Assembly (NCBI GenBank): GCA_027449865.1
Contig: DAIDKV010000190.1
Coordinates: 34,062 to 98,061, forward strand
Direction: 5' to 3'
Origin: Planctomycetales bacterium
GTDB taxonomy: Bacteria > Planctomycetota > Planctomycetia > Isosphaerales > Isosphaeraceae
DNA length: 64,000 nucleotides
Below, in pieces: positions 58,501 through 64,000 of the stretch (position 1 is its first letter; each line of letters begins with the position of its first letter). The position numbers and the translations under genes were made by a program. Below the pieces are notes generated by a model. It worked only from the letters and a program-made list of their open reading frames with translations, did no database searches and had not been told where the DNA came from.

Positions 58501-58772
58501 ACGATCGAGACGCCCTCGGTGGTGGTCGAGCGGAGTTCGTCGATCCCCGAGACGGTGTTGATGATGTCCTCGATCGGCTTGGTGACGGTGGTCTCCATCT
58601 CCTCGACGCTTGCGCCCTGGAGGACGGTTGTCACGGTGCAGACCGGGAAATCGACGTCGGGAAACAGGTCGACTCCCAGCTCGCCGTAGGAGACCAGGCC
58701 GAGGACGACCGGGATGGCGACCAGCACCCAGGTAAAGACCGGACGATTGATGCAAACGTCGGATATGGTCAT
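55524..58772 (-). CDS. RND efflux pump inner-membrane permease (HAE-1/AcrB family)
   Basis: 1,082 residues, the normal size for AcrB-like exporters. N-terminal helix MTISDVCINRPVFTWVLVAIPV, periplasmic DLFPDVDFPVCTVTTVLQGAS, and 12 transmembrane segments in two six-helix halves. The proton relay is intact: the Asp-Asp pair in GIVIDDAVVVHENIF (399-400) and the Lys in LVGIVKKNGILQVDATN (near 970). The pump would export drugs, detergents or metabolites in a tripartite complex with the adaptor encoded next door. No TolC-like outer-membrane factor is in the window. The gene is last in a likely operon with tetR and the adaptor, separated from the adaptor by 54 bases. Confidence 0.95.
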   Translation of the reverse strand: MTISDVCINRPVFTWVLVAIPVVLGLVSYGELGVDLFPDVDFPVCTVTTVLQGASVEEMETTVTKPIEDIINTVSGIDELRSTTTEGVSIVTVQFLLSKSGDVGMQEVRDKVNTILADLPDGTDPPIVDKFDTGSIPVMTIAVSGRRDLREVTELARKQIKERLETVNGVGSINLVGGRTRAMNVVIDTDRLAGYNLSIEEVRLSLERQNLEVPGGRIDQGPRELVLRTLGRLRSEREFNDLIVTSRMGYPIRVRDIGHAEDSFEEPRSISRLDGESAVSLVVQKQSGVNTVKLVDDVKAKLKTLKAGLPPDIVTEIIRDQSRFIKKSIEEVKFHLILAALLVSATILLFIRDWRTTLIATLAIPTSIVPTFLFMKYMGFTLNNITMLGLILAIGIVIDDAVVVHENIFRHMEEDGMDGMTASRQGTREIALAVLATSLSLVVIFVPIAFMGGIVGRFFSSFGLTVAFAVMMSLFVSFTLTPMLCSRFLKLEPRHNGAGPRRANSKSGLIYRFIDGGYGLVLRTSMRHKFLVVLLTIAVIFSTIPIGKAMGISLIPRDDQSEYEITVTTPEGYSLERTSGLMAELERKVRKLAGTQHVFTTIGQTEGGRVVKGEGDVTRATIYVRITDLEERPWKTTARGWWDIPGQLRRYWEGPVLDQFLVQQEARKFLEDYPDLRVSVNDVSPFQGGRRPQTFQVNLSGPDLDKLSEYGNRLVAELKKEPGIVDLDTTLSLRKPEVQVLIDREAASDLGVRVGTIADTLRVLVGGLPITKFRDGDEQYDVWLRAESADRSTNQDLLQVTFPSMAGDPVKLDSLAKLVEERGPTEIERLGRERIVTVVGNPEGISLGEAINRAERVLKEIELPPQYSYVFTGQAKTLGETGYYFLVAFLLSITFMYLILAAQFESWLQPIAILMALPVTVPFGMLSLVMFRTPMDLYAMFGLFMLVGIVKKNGILQVDATNQLRARGSSRLDAILEANHTRLRPILMTTVMLVAAMVPIALGQGPGAGARASMAKVIIGGQLLSLVLALLVTPVFYAILDSLKNFVRRIGFRIGGSSEPISRTIHRPSRSHEEAGSAASLA

Positions 58773-58826
58773 ATTGGATTCAGGGGAAGAGTGAGTGGGG
58801 ATATGGTCCGCCGCCTGGGGAGCTGG

Positions 58827-60158
58827 CTATTCGGGCTTGCGGACGACGATCGAGCTGCCGTCGGCAAGGTGGCTCTGCCCGGAGGTGACAACGTCGCCGG
58901 TCAGTGGGAGCCGATCGCCGATAATCTCGACCCAGCCCCGCCCCTCGACGCCCGTCCGGATGTCGGCGAGGGCCCTGGCCTTGCCGTTCTCGGCCAGGAA
59001 GACCTTGGTCACTCCCGCGAAGTGGACGACCGACTCGATCGGGACGACCGCGGCCTTCGACTGGGCTTCGACCACGATCGAGGCCCGCGCCAATCCACCG
59101 GGGCGGAGCAGGCCCCGACGGTTCGGAACCAGGGTCTCAACCTGGAACGTACGCGTGCTGGGGTCGACCGATGGGCTGATTCTTGCCACTCGTCCCTGGA
59201 AGGTCATCCCGGGATGAGCCCGCGAGGTGACGCGAACGTCCTGACCGACCCGGATGGCCTCCACGTGGATTTCTGGGACGCGCGACCAGAGCCGGAGCGG
59301 ATCCTCGATCACGAGGTCGGCAACGGCCTCACCCTCCTTGATGATCTGCCCTTCCGAGACATCCTTGCGCGACATCGAATAGGCCATCTTGCCTGTGGGA
59401 GCCAGCTCGGCCGGCGGGGCGTCGGGGTGGGGCGCCCGGATGGTCATGTCCTTGAGCTGCTGCTCGGCCTTGTTCAGGGCGATTCGAGCGGCGTAGGCAT
59501 CGGCGATCGTCACGCGGGCGATGAAGACAGCGTTGTCATACGCGGCGACCGCGGACCGATAATCGTTCTCGGCGTCGTCGAGTTCCTGGGCGGTCCCGGC
59601 GCCCCGCTGGGTGAGGGCGCGCTGACGCGCAAGGTTTTGCTGAGCCTTCTCGCGGGCAATCCGCTTCTCGACAACGGCCGGCGACCGTGCGATCGCCTCG
59701 TCGGTGATGCGCGAGGTCAACAGGTCCTCGCTGATCCCGTAAAGCTTCACCGAGTCCTCGGCCTGCTTGCGAGTGACGCCGAGCTTCACCAGTGCGCCGA
59801 GGTACTTCGACTCGGCCTCGTCCATCGCAAGCCTGGCGTCGACCGGCTCCAACTCGACGAGTGCCTCGCCGGGCTCGATCCGGTCGCCCATATCGTGCAG
59901 GACCTTCACGACCCGGCCGGTCCGTTTCGAGCCGACCGTCACCTGCTCCCACCCGCGGAGAGTCCCGATCGCGTCGACCGTTCGCTCGATGGTTCGATGC
60001 TCGAGCGGAGCGATCGTGACCGGAACAGGTTTGACCGCCTCGACCGCTGGCTTCGCGCCGTCGCCCGAGGCGCCTGGGGGATGCGTCCCGCATCCACTGA
60101 TCGCCGTTGCCACGAGGGCCGCCAGGAAACCGCGTCGCCGTACGAATCGATTCTTCAT
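58827..60158 (-). CDS. RND efflux periplasmic adaptor (membrane fusion protein), lipid-anchored
   Basis: 443 residues. The N-terminus FVRRRGFLAALVATAISGCG is a lipoprotein signal with Cys23, so the adaptor would be anchored to the inner membrane by lipid. Recognisable HlyD/AcrA-type features are the first lipoyl half (GWEQVTVGSKRTGRVVKVLHDMGDRIEPGEALVELEP), a long alpha-helical hairpin (residues about 110-210, including AQQNLARQRALTQRGAGTAQELDDAENDYRSAVAAYDNA) and the second lipoyl half (YSMSRKDVSEGQIIKEGEAV), then a beta-barrel domain ending at VPIESVVHFAG. It overlaps the tetR stop by four bases (ATGA) and lies 54 bases before the RND permease. Confidence 0.93.
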   Translation of the reverse strand: MKNRFVRRRGFLAALVATAISGCGTHPPGASGDGAKPAVEAVKPVPVTIAPLEHRTIERTVDAIGTLRGWEQVTVGSKRTGRVVKVLHDMGDRIEPGEALVELEPVDARLAMDEAESKYLGALVKLGVTRKQAEDSVKLYGISEDLLTSRITDEAIARSPAVVEKRIAREKAQQNLARQRALTQRGAGTAQELDDAENDYRSAVAAYDNAVFIARVTIADAYAARIALNKAEQQLKDMTIRAPHPDAPPAELAPTGKMAYSMSRKDVSEGQIIKEGEAVADLVIEDPLRLWSRVPEIHVEAIRVGQDVRVTSRAHPGMTFQGRVARISPSVDPSTRTFQVETLVPNRRGLLRPGGLARASIVVEAQSKAAVVPIESVVHFAGVTKVFLAENGKARALADIRTGVEGRGWVEIIGDRLPLTGDVVTSGQSHLADGSSIVVRKPE

Positions 60159-60784
60159 CGGACCGCCCCCGGGCCGTCAACGGCCCCCCTCTCACCGAAA
60201 CCGTTCAGGATCCCGAGGAGTTGCCGATGGGCCAGGTCGGGCCCGAGCGGCTTCTCGCCGTACAGATAATCCAGAGTGGAGGCCAGGATCAGCCCCCGAA
60301 ATGCGAGACCAAAGTCCTCGACCCGATCCCGACCGATCACTCTCGCTTCCGCGAGCCGGCGGACGGCCGCATCCGTCCACGCCGCCAGCTCCGTCTTGAA
60401 GGGCTCCAGCTCTCCGGCCGCGCCCGATCGCTGCGGCCCGAAGAGCAGCGAGTAGATGAATCGCGCCCGGTCCGGATCCTCGCGACAAAAGGCGTAATGA
60501 GCCTCCAGCACCCGCTCGGCACATCGGAACGGGTCGTCCTCGGTCGCGACCAGCCCCTTCAGCCGATCGACCAGCCCCGCGAGCGGGACCGTCACCAGCG
60601 CCTGGGCCAGCCCCTCCTTGCTTCCGAAGTAGTAGTAGAGCGTCGGCTTCGCGACCCCCGCGGCCTCCACAATCTCGCGCACCGACGTCGCATCATATCC
60701 CCTTTCGGCAAACAGCTTTGCCGCCGATCGGGCAATATGGCTCGCCACCGGACCGACCTCGCCTCTCGCCGCGGTCGCCGTCAT
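60155..60784 (-). CDS. TetR/AcrR-family repressor of the RND efflux operon
   Basis: 209 residues. The N-terminal helix-turn-helix is ARSAAKLFAERGYDATSVREIVEAAGVAKPTLYYYFGSKEGL, a standard TetR DNA-binding module. The C-terminal helical domain (TVPLAGLVDRLKGLVATEDD, ARFIYSLLFGPQRSG, VEDFGLAFRGLILASTLDYL) would bind an effector molecule. The gene is first in the operon, followed by the adaptor (ATGA overlap) and RND permease. A palindromic operator and promoter lie just upstream of its ATG, so autorepression is highly likely, and a toxic substrate of the pump is a reasonable inducer. Confidence 0.92.
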   Translation of the reverse strand: MTATAARGEVGPVASHIARSAAKLFAERGYDATSVREIVEAAGVAKPTLYYYFGSKEGLAQALVTVPLAGLVDRLKGLVATEDDPFRCAERVLEAHYAFCREDPDRARFIYSLLFGPQRSGAAGELEPFKTELAAWTDAAVRRLAEARVIGRDRVEDFGLAFRGLILASTLDYLYGEKPLGPDLAHRQLLGILNGFGERGAVDGPGAVR

Positions 60785-60828
60785 GAAATCATCCCAATAC
60801 TCAACTCCTCAAATCTCCATTTCGCCAT

Positions 60829-60844
60829 CCTACCGAACGGTAGG
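60829..60844. promoter_or_regulatory. Predicted TetR operator
   Basis: CCTACCGAACGGTAGG: the halves CCTACCG and CGGTAGG are exact reverse complements separated by AA. It lies directly downstream of the -10 box of the tetR promoter, where a repressor would block transcription. Confidence 0.75.
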
Positions 60845-60845
60845 T

Positions 60846-60874
60846 ATTGTGGAACAGGGGGCCGAGAACGTCAA
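60846..60874 (-). promoter_or_regulatory. sigma-70 promoter of the tetR-adaptor-RND operon
   Basis: Minus strand: TTGACG (60874-60869), 17-base spacer, CACAAT (60851-60846), followed one base later by the palindromic operator. The ATG of tetR is about 60 bases downstream. Confidence 0.7.
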
Positions 60875-61018
60875 GGTCGACTGGTGATGATCGTTGGGAT
60901 TGAGCGAGATGGGCGATTGTTCGGGATCGGTCGGGACGCGCGGGGGAAACGGCGTAGACCGCCAAGAGGAGGGATGGACGCCATCAGGCCCGGGTGAACG
61001 GATGACCGGCGGAGAAAG

Positions 61019-62095
61019 TCATCGCGAGGGGGCGGCCGATGGGGATCGACGTCGACGGCGGCCCGCGGATGCGGGTTGAGGCGTACCTGAAGCCGCCTTC
61101 CTGATCGGGCCGGAAAGGGCGATGGCTGGCGAGGATTCTCCCTGGTGCGAGCCCGCTTCCTTCCACCTTTTTGAGAGCCTTTTCGAAGCGCACCGGAGCG
61201 ATTCGGCCGACCTGGCAAGGGCCCAGGCCAGAGGCAATGTTGCGGTCCAGAACGCAGCGATGTTCAGCGGGAAGGCGAGTTGGGCGACCTGGGGGGCCTC
61301 GTAAACGAAGCCGTGAACCAGGTAGATTTCCAGGGTCAGTGAGGCAAGGAGCCCGAGCCCTCGCGAAAGTCGCGGATCAAGGGCGATCGACTGCGGCCGG
61401 GACGATGCATTGAGCCCCAGCAGGCCGATCAGGATCACCGCGGTCATCGCGTGCAGGGGACCGACGTGCATCGGGAGGCGCCCGGTGACCATCGCGAGCT
61501 TCAGGCCGATGTACAGGACCAACGTCACGGCCACGAGACCGAGGTCGCGACGGGGGTGACGTCCCATCTCGGGGAGTCGGCTCGCCAGCAGGCCGCCCAG
61601 GACCATCATCTGAAAGTAATAGATCCAGCTCAGAGCGTGCAGGTCGTACCGGAATGTGGACACTCCGAGGTAGGCGACTCCCAGACCGACCAGAATGCCC
61701 CACTCCCACCTTCGATTCCGGAGCGCGCGGAGCAGGTAGAAGGCCGGGTAGAAGACAACGATCTGCGCGACGAATCCGTAGGGCGTCGGCCAGACGAGGT
61801 CGTGAAGACTCTGGCCAATCCCCCGGCCATGCCAGCCACCCTCCCAGCCGGCCGTCCCCAGCAGAACCGCGATCCAGAGTCCAGGATAGATCCGCCCGAG
61901 TCTCCGGCGATACCAGGAGGCAAATCGCCCTTCGGAGGTCCTTGGGCTCAACGCCAGGCCGAGCCCGGAGAGCAGAAAGAACATGGAGTTGCCGATCAGC
62001 CCATCAGCGGCGAGCGGGCGGAACGGGTACAGGTTCTCGAGGTGCGAGTTCGCGATCAGGACGATCGCCAGGATGCGAAGCAACGTCGTGTCCAA
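61019..62095 (-). CDS. Acyltransferase-3 family membrane protein
   Basis: 358 residues with about ten hydrophobic segments. ATLL-like start then VLIANSHLENLYPFRPL, MFFLLSGLGLALS and YRRRLGRIYPGLWIAVLLG match the acyltransferase-3 (Acyl_transf_3) pattern of O-acetyl and succinyl transferases acting on surface polysaccharides; later LEIYLVHGF is also typical. The start is a TTG with AGGAGG eight bases upstream, which is strong support. The last 40 residues are basic and disordered (AGRRRRRSPSAAPSR). It does not sit in a recognisable polysaccharide cluster here. The acceptor is unknown. Confidence 0.85.
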   Translation of the reverse strand: MDTTLLRILAIVLIANSHLENLYPFRPLAADGLIGNSMFFLLSGLGLALSPRTSEGRFASWYRRRLGRIYPGLWIAVLLGTAGWEGGWHGRGIGQSLHDLVWPTPYGFVAQIVVFYPAFYLLRALRNRRWEWGILVGLGVAYLGVSTFRYDLHALSWIYYFQMMVLGGLLASRLPEMGRHPRRDLGLVAVTLVLYIGLKLAMVTGRLPMHVGPLHAMTAVILIGLLGLNASSRPQSIALDPRLSRGLGLLASLTLEIYLVHGFVYEAPQVAQLAFPLNIAAFWTATLPLAWALARSAESLRCASKRLSKRWKEAGSHQGESSPAIALSGPIRKAASGTPQPASAGRRRRRSPSAAPSR

Positions 62096-62324
62096 GCGCG
62101 GTGCCTCCTGACCGGGGTGGCTCGTCTCCCTGAGCGCGACCGGAGTTTACACCCGCCCCACGGTTCTGGTCAATCCGGCGCGATCCTTCAACGATCGACC
62201 GCACCGCTCAAAGATTATTCAACATCTGTCTTGCAACGGGCGTTCTGGTTGTGTGAACTTGAGGGGAAGGCCCGAGAGGGGCATTGAGTGTGAGGGGGCT
62301 GGGTCTCGCCGGGAGGGTTCCGCG

Positions 62325-63695
62325 ATGCTGGAATTCGTGGATCGGGCGCCGCGGCGGTGCGACGGATTGAGCCGTCGGGATTTTCTGAAAGTCGGGGCGC
62401 TGGGCTTCGGGGGCCTGACGCTGGCGGATCTGCTTCGCGATCGGTCAGAGGCCGCGCCGGCGGGCCGGACGGTCACCGATCGATCGGTGATCTTGATCTG
62501 GCTCGACGGCGGACCGCCGCAGCACGAGACCTACGACCCCAAGCCCGAGGCGCCGGCCGAATATCGGGGCCCATTGAAGCCGATTGAAACAGCGATACCG
62601 GGCGTGCAGGTCTCGGAGTTATTGCCCCGGCATGCGCGGCTTCTCGACAAGGTTTCGATCATCCGATCGCTGCATCACGACAACGGCGACCACTTCGCCG
62701 CGGCGCACTGGATGCTGACCGGCTATCTGGGATCGAACGCGGTGAACAAGTCACCGCAGTATCCGTCGGCGGGATCGATCATTGCCCGGCTGAAGGGAGC
62801 GCGTGAGGCCGGGATGCCGGCGTATGTGGGCCTGCCGCGGACACACTCCGTCGGCCTGGCGCCCGGATATCACGGAGCGGCCTTCCTGGGATCGGCGTAC
62901 AACCCGTTCAACGCCGACGGCAATCCGGCCTCGGACCGATACCAGGTTCCGAATCTTTCGCTGCCGTCGGGCGTCAGCGGGGCCCGGATGGAGGGGCGTC
63001 GAGATCTGATGGGAGCCTTCGAGCAGGCCCGACGCGCCTTCGACCGCCTTGGTCCGGCGGCCTCGCTCGACCGGTTCGAGGAGCAGGCCTTCTCGATGGT
63101 GCTCGGCGAGTCCGCGCGTCGGGCGTTTGACCTGAAGCAGGAGGACCCTCGGCTTCGCGACCGGTACTCTCGGCACGAGTGGGGCCAGAGTGCGCTGCTG
63201 GCCCGCCGGCTGGTGGAGTCGGGCGTCCGGTTCGTCACGCTGACCTTCGGCGGGTGGGACTTCCACTCCAGCCTCGAGAAAGGGATGCACCGCGTCCTCC
63301 CGATTCTGGACGCCGCGGTCGGGACGCTGATCGAGGACCTCGACCGTCGAGGGATGCTCGATACCACAATGGTGATCGTGATGGGCGAGTTCGGCCGGAC
63401 CCCTCGGATGAACAAGAAGGGTGTGCCAGGCTCGGACTCGGTTCCCGGGCGCGATCACTGGGGACGGGTGATGAGCGTGCTCATCGGCGGCGGAGGAATT
63501 CCCGGGGGTCGCGTGATCGGCTCGTCCACCGCGAGGGGCGAGTATCCGCGAAGCCAGGCCCTCCGCCCACAGGACCTGATGGCGACTCTGTATCACCATC
63601 TCGGGATCGACCCCGAGACCACCTTCCCCAATCGCGCCGGCCAGCCGATCCGGATTGTCTCGGGCGGAGAGGCCATCCGCGAACTGGTCTCCTGA
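62325..63695 (+). CDS. DUF1501 domain protein with Tat signal
   Basis: 456 residues. The N-terminus has a twin-arginine signal GLSRRDFLKVGALGFGGLTL (RRDFLK at residues 17-22). The DUF1501 pattern follows: SVILIWLDGGPPQHETYDPKPEAPAEYRGP, LLDKVSIIRSLHHDNGDHFAAAHWMLTG, RFVTLTFGGWDFHSSLEKG (catalytic-like His and Asp), MVIVMGEFGRTPRMNKKG, GRDHWGRVMSVLIGGGGIPGGRVIG and PQDLMATLYHHLGID. The family belongs to the alkaline phosphatase/sulfatase-like superfamily and is very common in planctomycetes, where it often sits beside DUF1553/DUF1549 cytochrome-like genes; none is visible here. GGGAGGG precedes the ATG at 62325 by seven bases. Confidence 0.93.
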   Translation: MLEFVDRAPRRCDGLSRRDFLKVGALGFGGLTLADLLRDRSEAAPAGRTVTDRSVILIWLDGGPPQHETYDPKPEAPAEYRGPLKPIETAIPGVQVSELLPRHARLLDKVSIIRSLHHDNGDHFAAAHWMLTGYLGSNAVNKSPQYPSAGSIIARLKGAREAGMPAYVGLPRTHSVGLAPGYHGAAFLGSAYNPFNADGNPASDRYQVPNLSLPSGVSGARMEGRRDLMGAFEQARRAFDRLGPAASLDRFEEQAFSMVLGESARRAFDLKQEDPRLRDRYSRHEWGQSALLARRLVESGVRFVTLTFGGWDFHSSLEKGMHRVLPILDAAVGTLIEDLDRRGMLDTTMVIVMGEFGRTPRMNKKGVPGSDSVPGRDHWGRVMSVLIGGGGIPGGRVIGSSTARGEYPRSQALRPQDLMATLYHHLGIDPETTFPNRAGQPIRIVSGGEAIRELVS

Positions 63696-63808
63696 GAGTC
63701 TGTCCCTGAAGGCCAGTCCCGGGCGAGCGGGGAGCGTCAGCCCCCTGTCCGTGAGCCCGGAAGACAGGGGGCTGACGCTCCCCGCTCGCGCATTCGGGAC
63801 AGACTCTC
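63694..63808. repeat. 115-bp near-perfect palindrome overlapping the DUF1501 stop codon
   Basis: Outer arms GAGAGTCTGTCCC (63694-63706) and GGGACAGACTCTC (63796-63808) and inner 27-base arms (63723-63749 and 63763-63789) are exact complements, with a 13-base loop. The inner arm contains GGGAGCGTCAGCCCCC. The element begins inside the TGA stop codon. It is probably a bidirectional terminator or a dispersed palindromic repeat. Confidence 0.85.
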
Positions 63809-64000
63809 GCCCCGGTGATCGTTGCTGTCCCACCGCTTGCCGCGACCTCGATGTTTGTCCTAGGAGCCTGTCCGAGAATTTGGCCATGTCTCGGCTCGGT
63901 GAGTGAGCTCCCGCTGGGCTTTGGCCGTTTCGGCCTCCGGCCCTCCCTCGGCGCGCACTGTCCCCCTCAACTCTCACCGGCGGCACGGCTGCGTCGCCAG
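63809..64000. other. Terminal stretch without a gene
   Basis: No supportable protein. Near 63864 a sequence GAGCCTGTCCGAGAA loosely resembles GAGTCTGTCCCTGAA in the palindrome at 63696-63710. An insertion-sequence end could start here but this cannot be told from the 192 bases available. Confidence 0.4.

Overview
The window looks like a chromosomal segment of a high-GC planctomycete, most plausibly of the Isosphaera/Singulisphaera branch. This is inferred from gene content, not from a marker tree. Supporting features are a DUF1501 Tat-exported protein, a DUF1559-type pseudopilin, two exported proteins with the N-terminal LEPR-XLL-like signature (ETLEDRRLL, LEPLEGRAL), a PEP-CTERM protein, an ECF sigma factor fused by a stop/start overlap to a Ser/Thr kinase with TPRs, and a SpoIVB-type S55 protease. 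I see no rRNA, tRNA, CRISPR array, prophage or intact insertion sequence.

Layout. 1-8.9 kb is housekeeping: a HAD phosphatase, 6-phosphogluconate dehydrogenase (gnd) with a strong terminator, a cytosolic Ser/Thr kinase with an unusual C-terminal domain, a DUF3568 lipoprotein, ribosomal protein S1 (rpsA) with a long leader and an acidic tail, and a group-2-like sigma-70 factor. 8.9-17.4 kb holds an exported protein, a Gfo/Idh/MocA dehydrogenase translationally coupled to a TIM-barrel isomerase, DNA polymerase X (polX), a DUF2203 protein, the overlapping pair cmk-plsC, and a Tat-exported isomerase-like protein. 17.5-29.2 kb is one 3,903-residue exported protein: a subtilisin-like domain with Glu where the catalytic His should be, then Ig-like and beta-helix regions and a histidine-rich tail.

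29.8-36.7 kb (minus strand) holds a HAD phosphatase, a cluster of nested repeats, and a likely operon of S55 protease, beta-propeller protein and pseudopilin, behind a recognisable promoter. 37.6-39.8 kb is a small coupled ORF, an isomerase and a membrane N-acetyltransferase, each overlapping the next by ATGA. 39.8-45 kb (minus) carries a rhomboid protease, a CPBP/CAAX protease coupled to a HAD phosphatase, a lactate-racemase-like protein and a PEP-CTERM protein. 45.5-50.8 kb has a DedA protein, a CARDB-repeat LEPR-XLL protein, an apparently catalytically dead alpha/beta hydrolase and a zinc-ribbon membrane protein. 51-55.5 kb is the ECF sigma/kinase pair.

55.5-60.9 kb (minus) is a complete regulated efflux locus, tetR - membrane-fusion lipoprotein - RND pump, with a promoter and a palindromic operator immediately downstream of its -10 box. 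The window ends with an acyltransferase-3 membrane protein, a DUF1501 protein, a 115-bp near-perfect palindrome at that gene's stop codon, and about 190 bases with no gene.

The best leads for something new are: the Asp-Glu-Ser giant exported protease; the S55-propeller-pseudopilin operon; the kinase with a YbjN/secretion-chaperone-like C-terminus; the dead hydrolase; and the TetR operator. I did not find an obviously novel defence or mobile system. Domain assignments come from motif reading only, with no database search.
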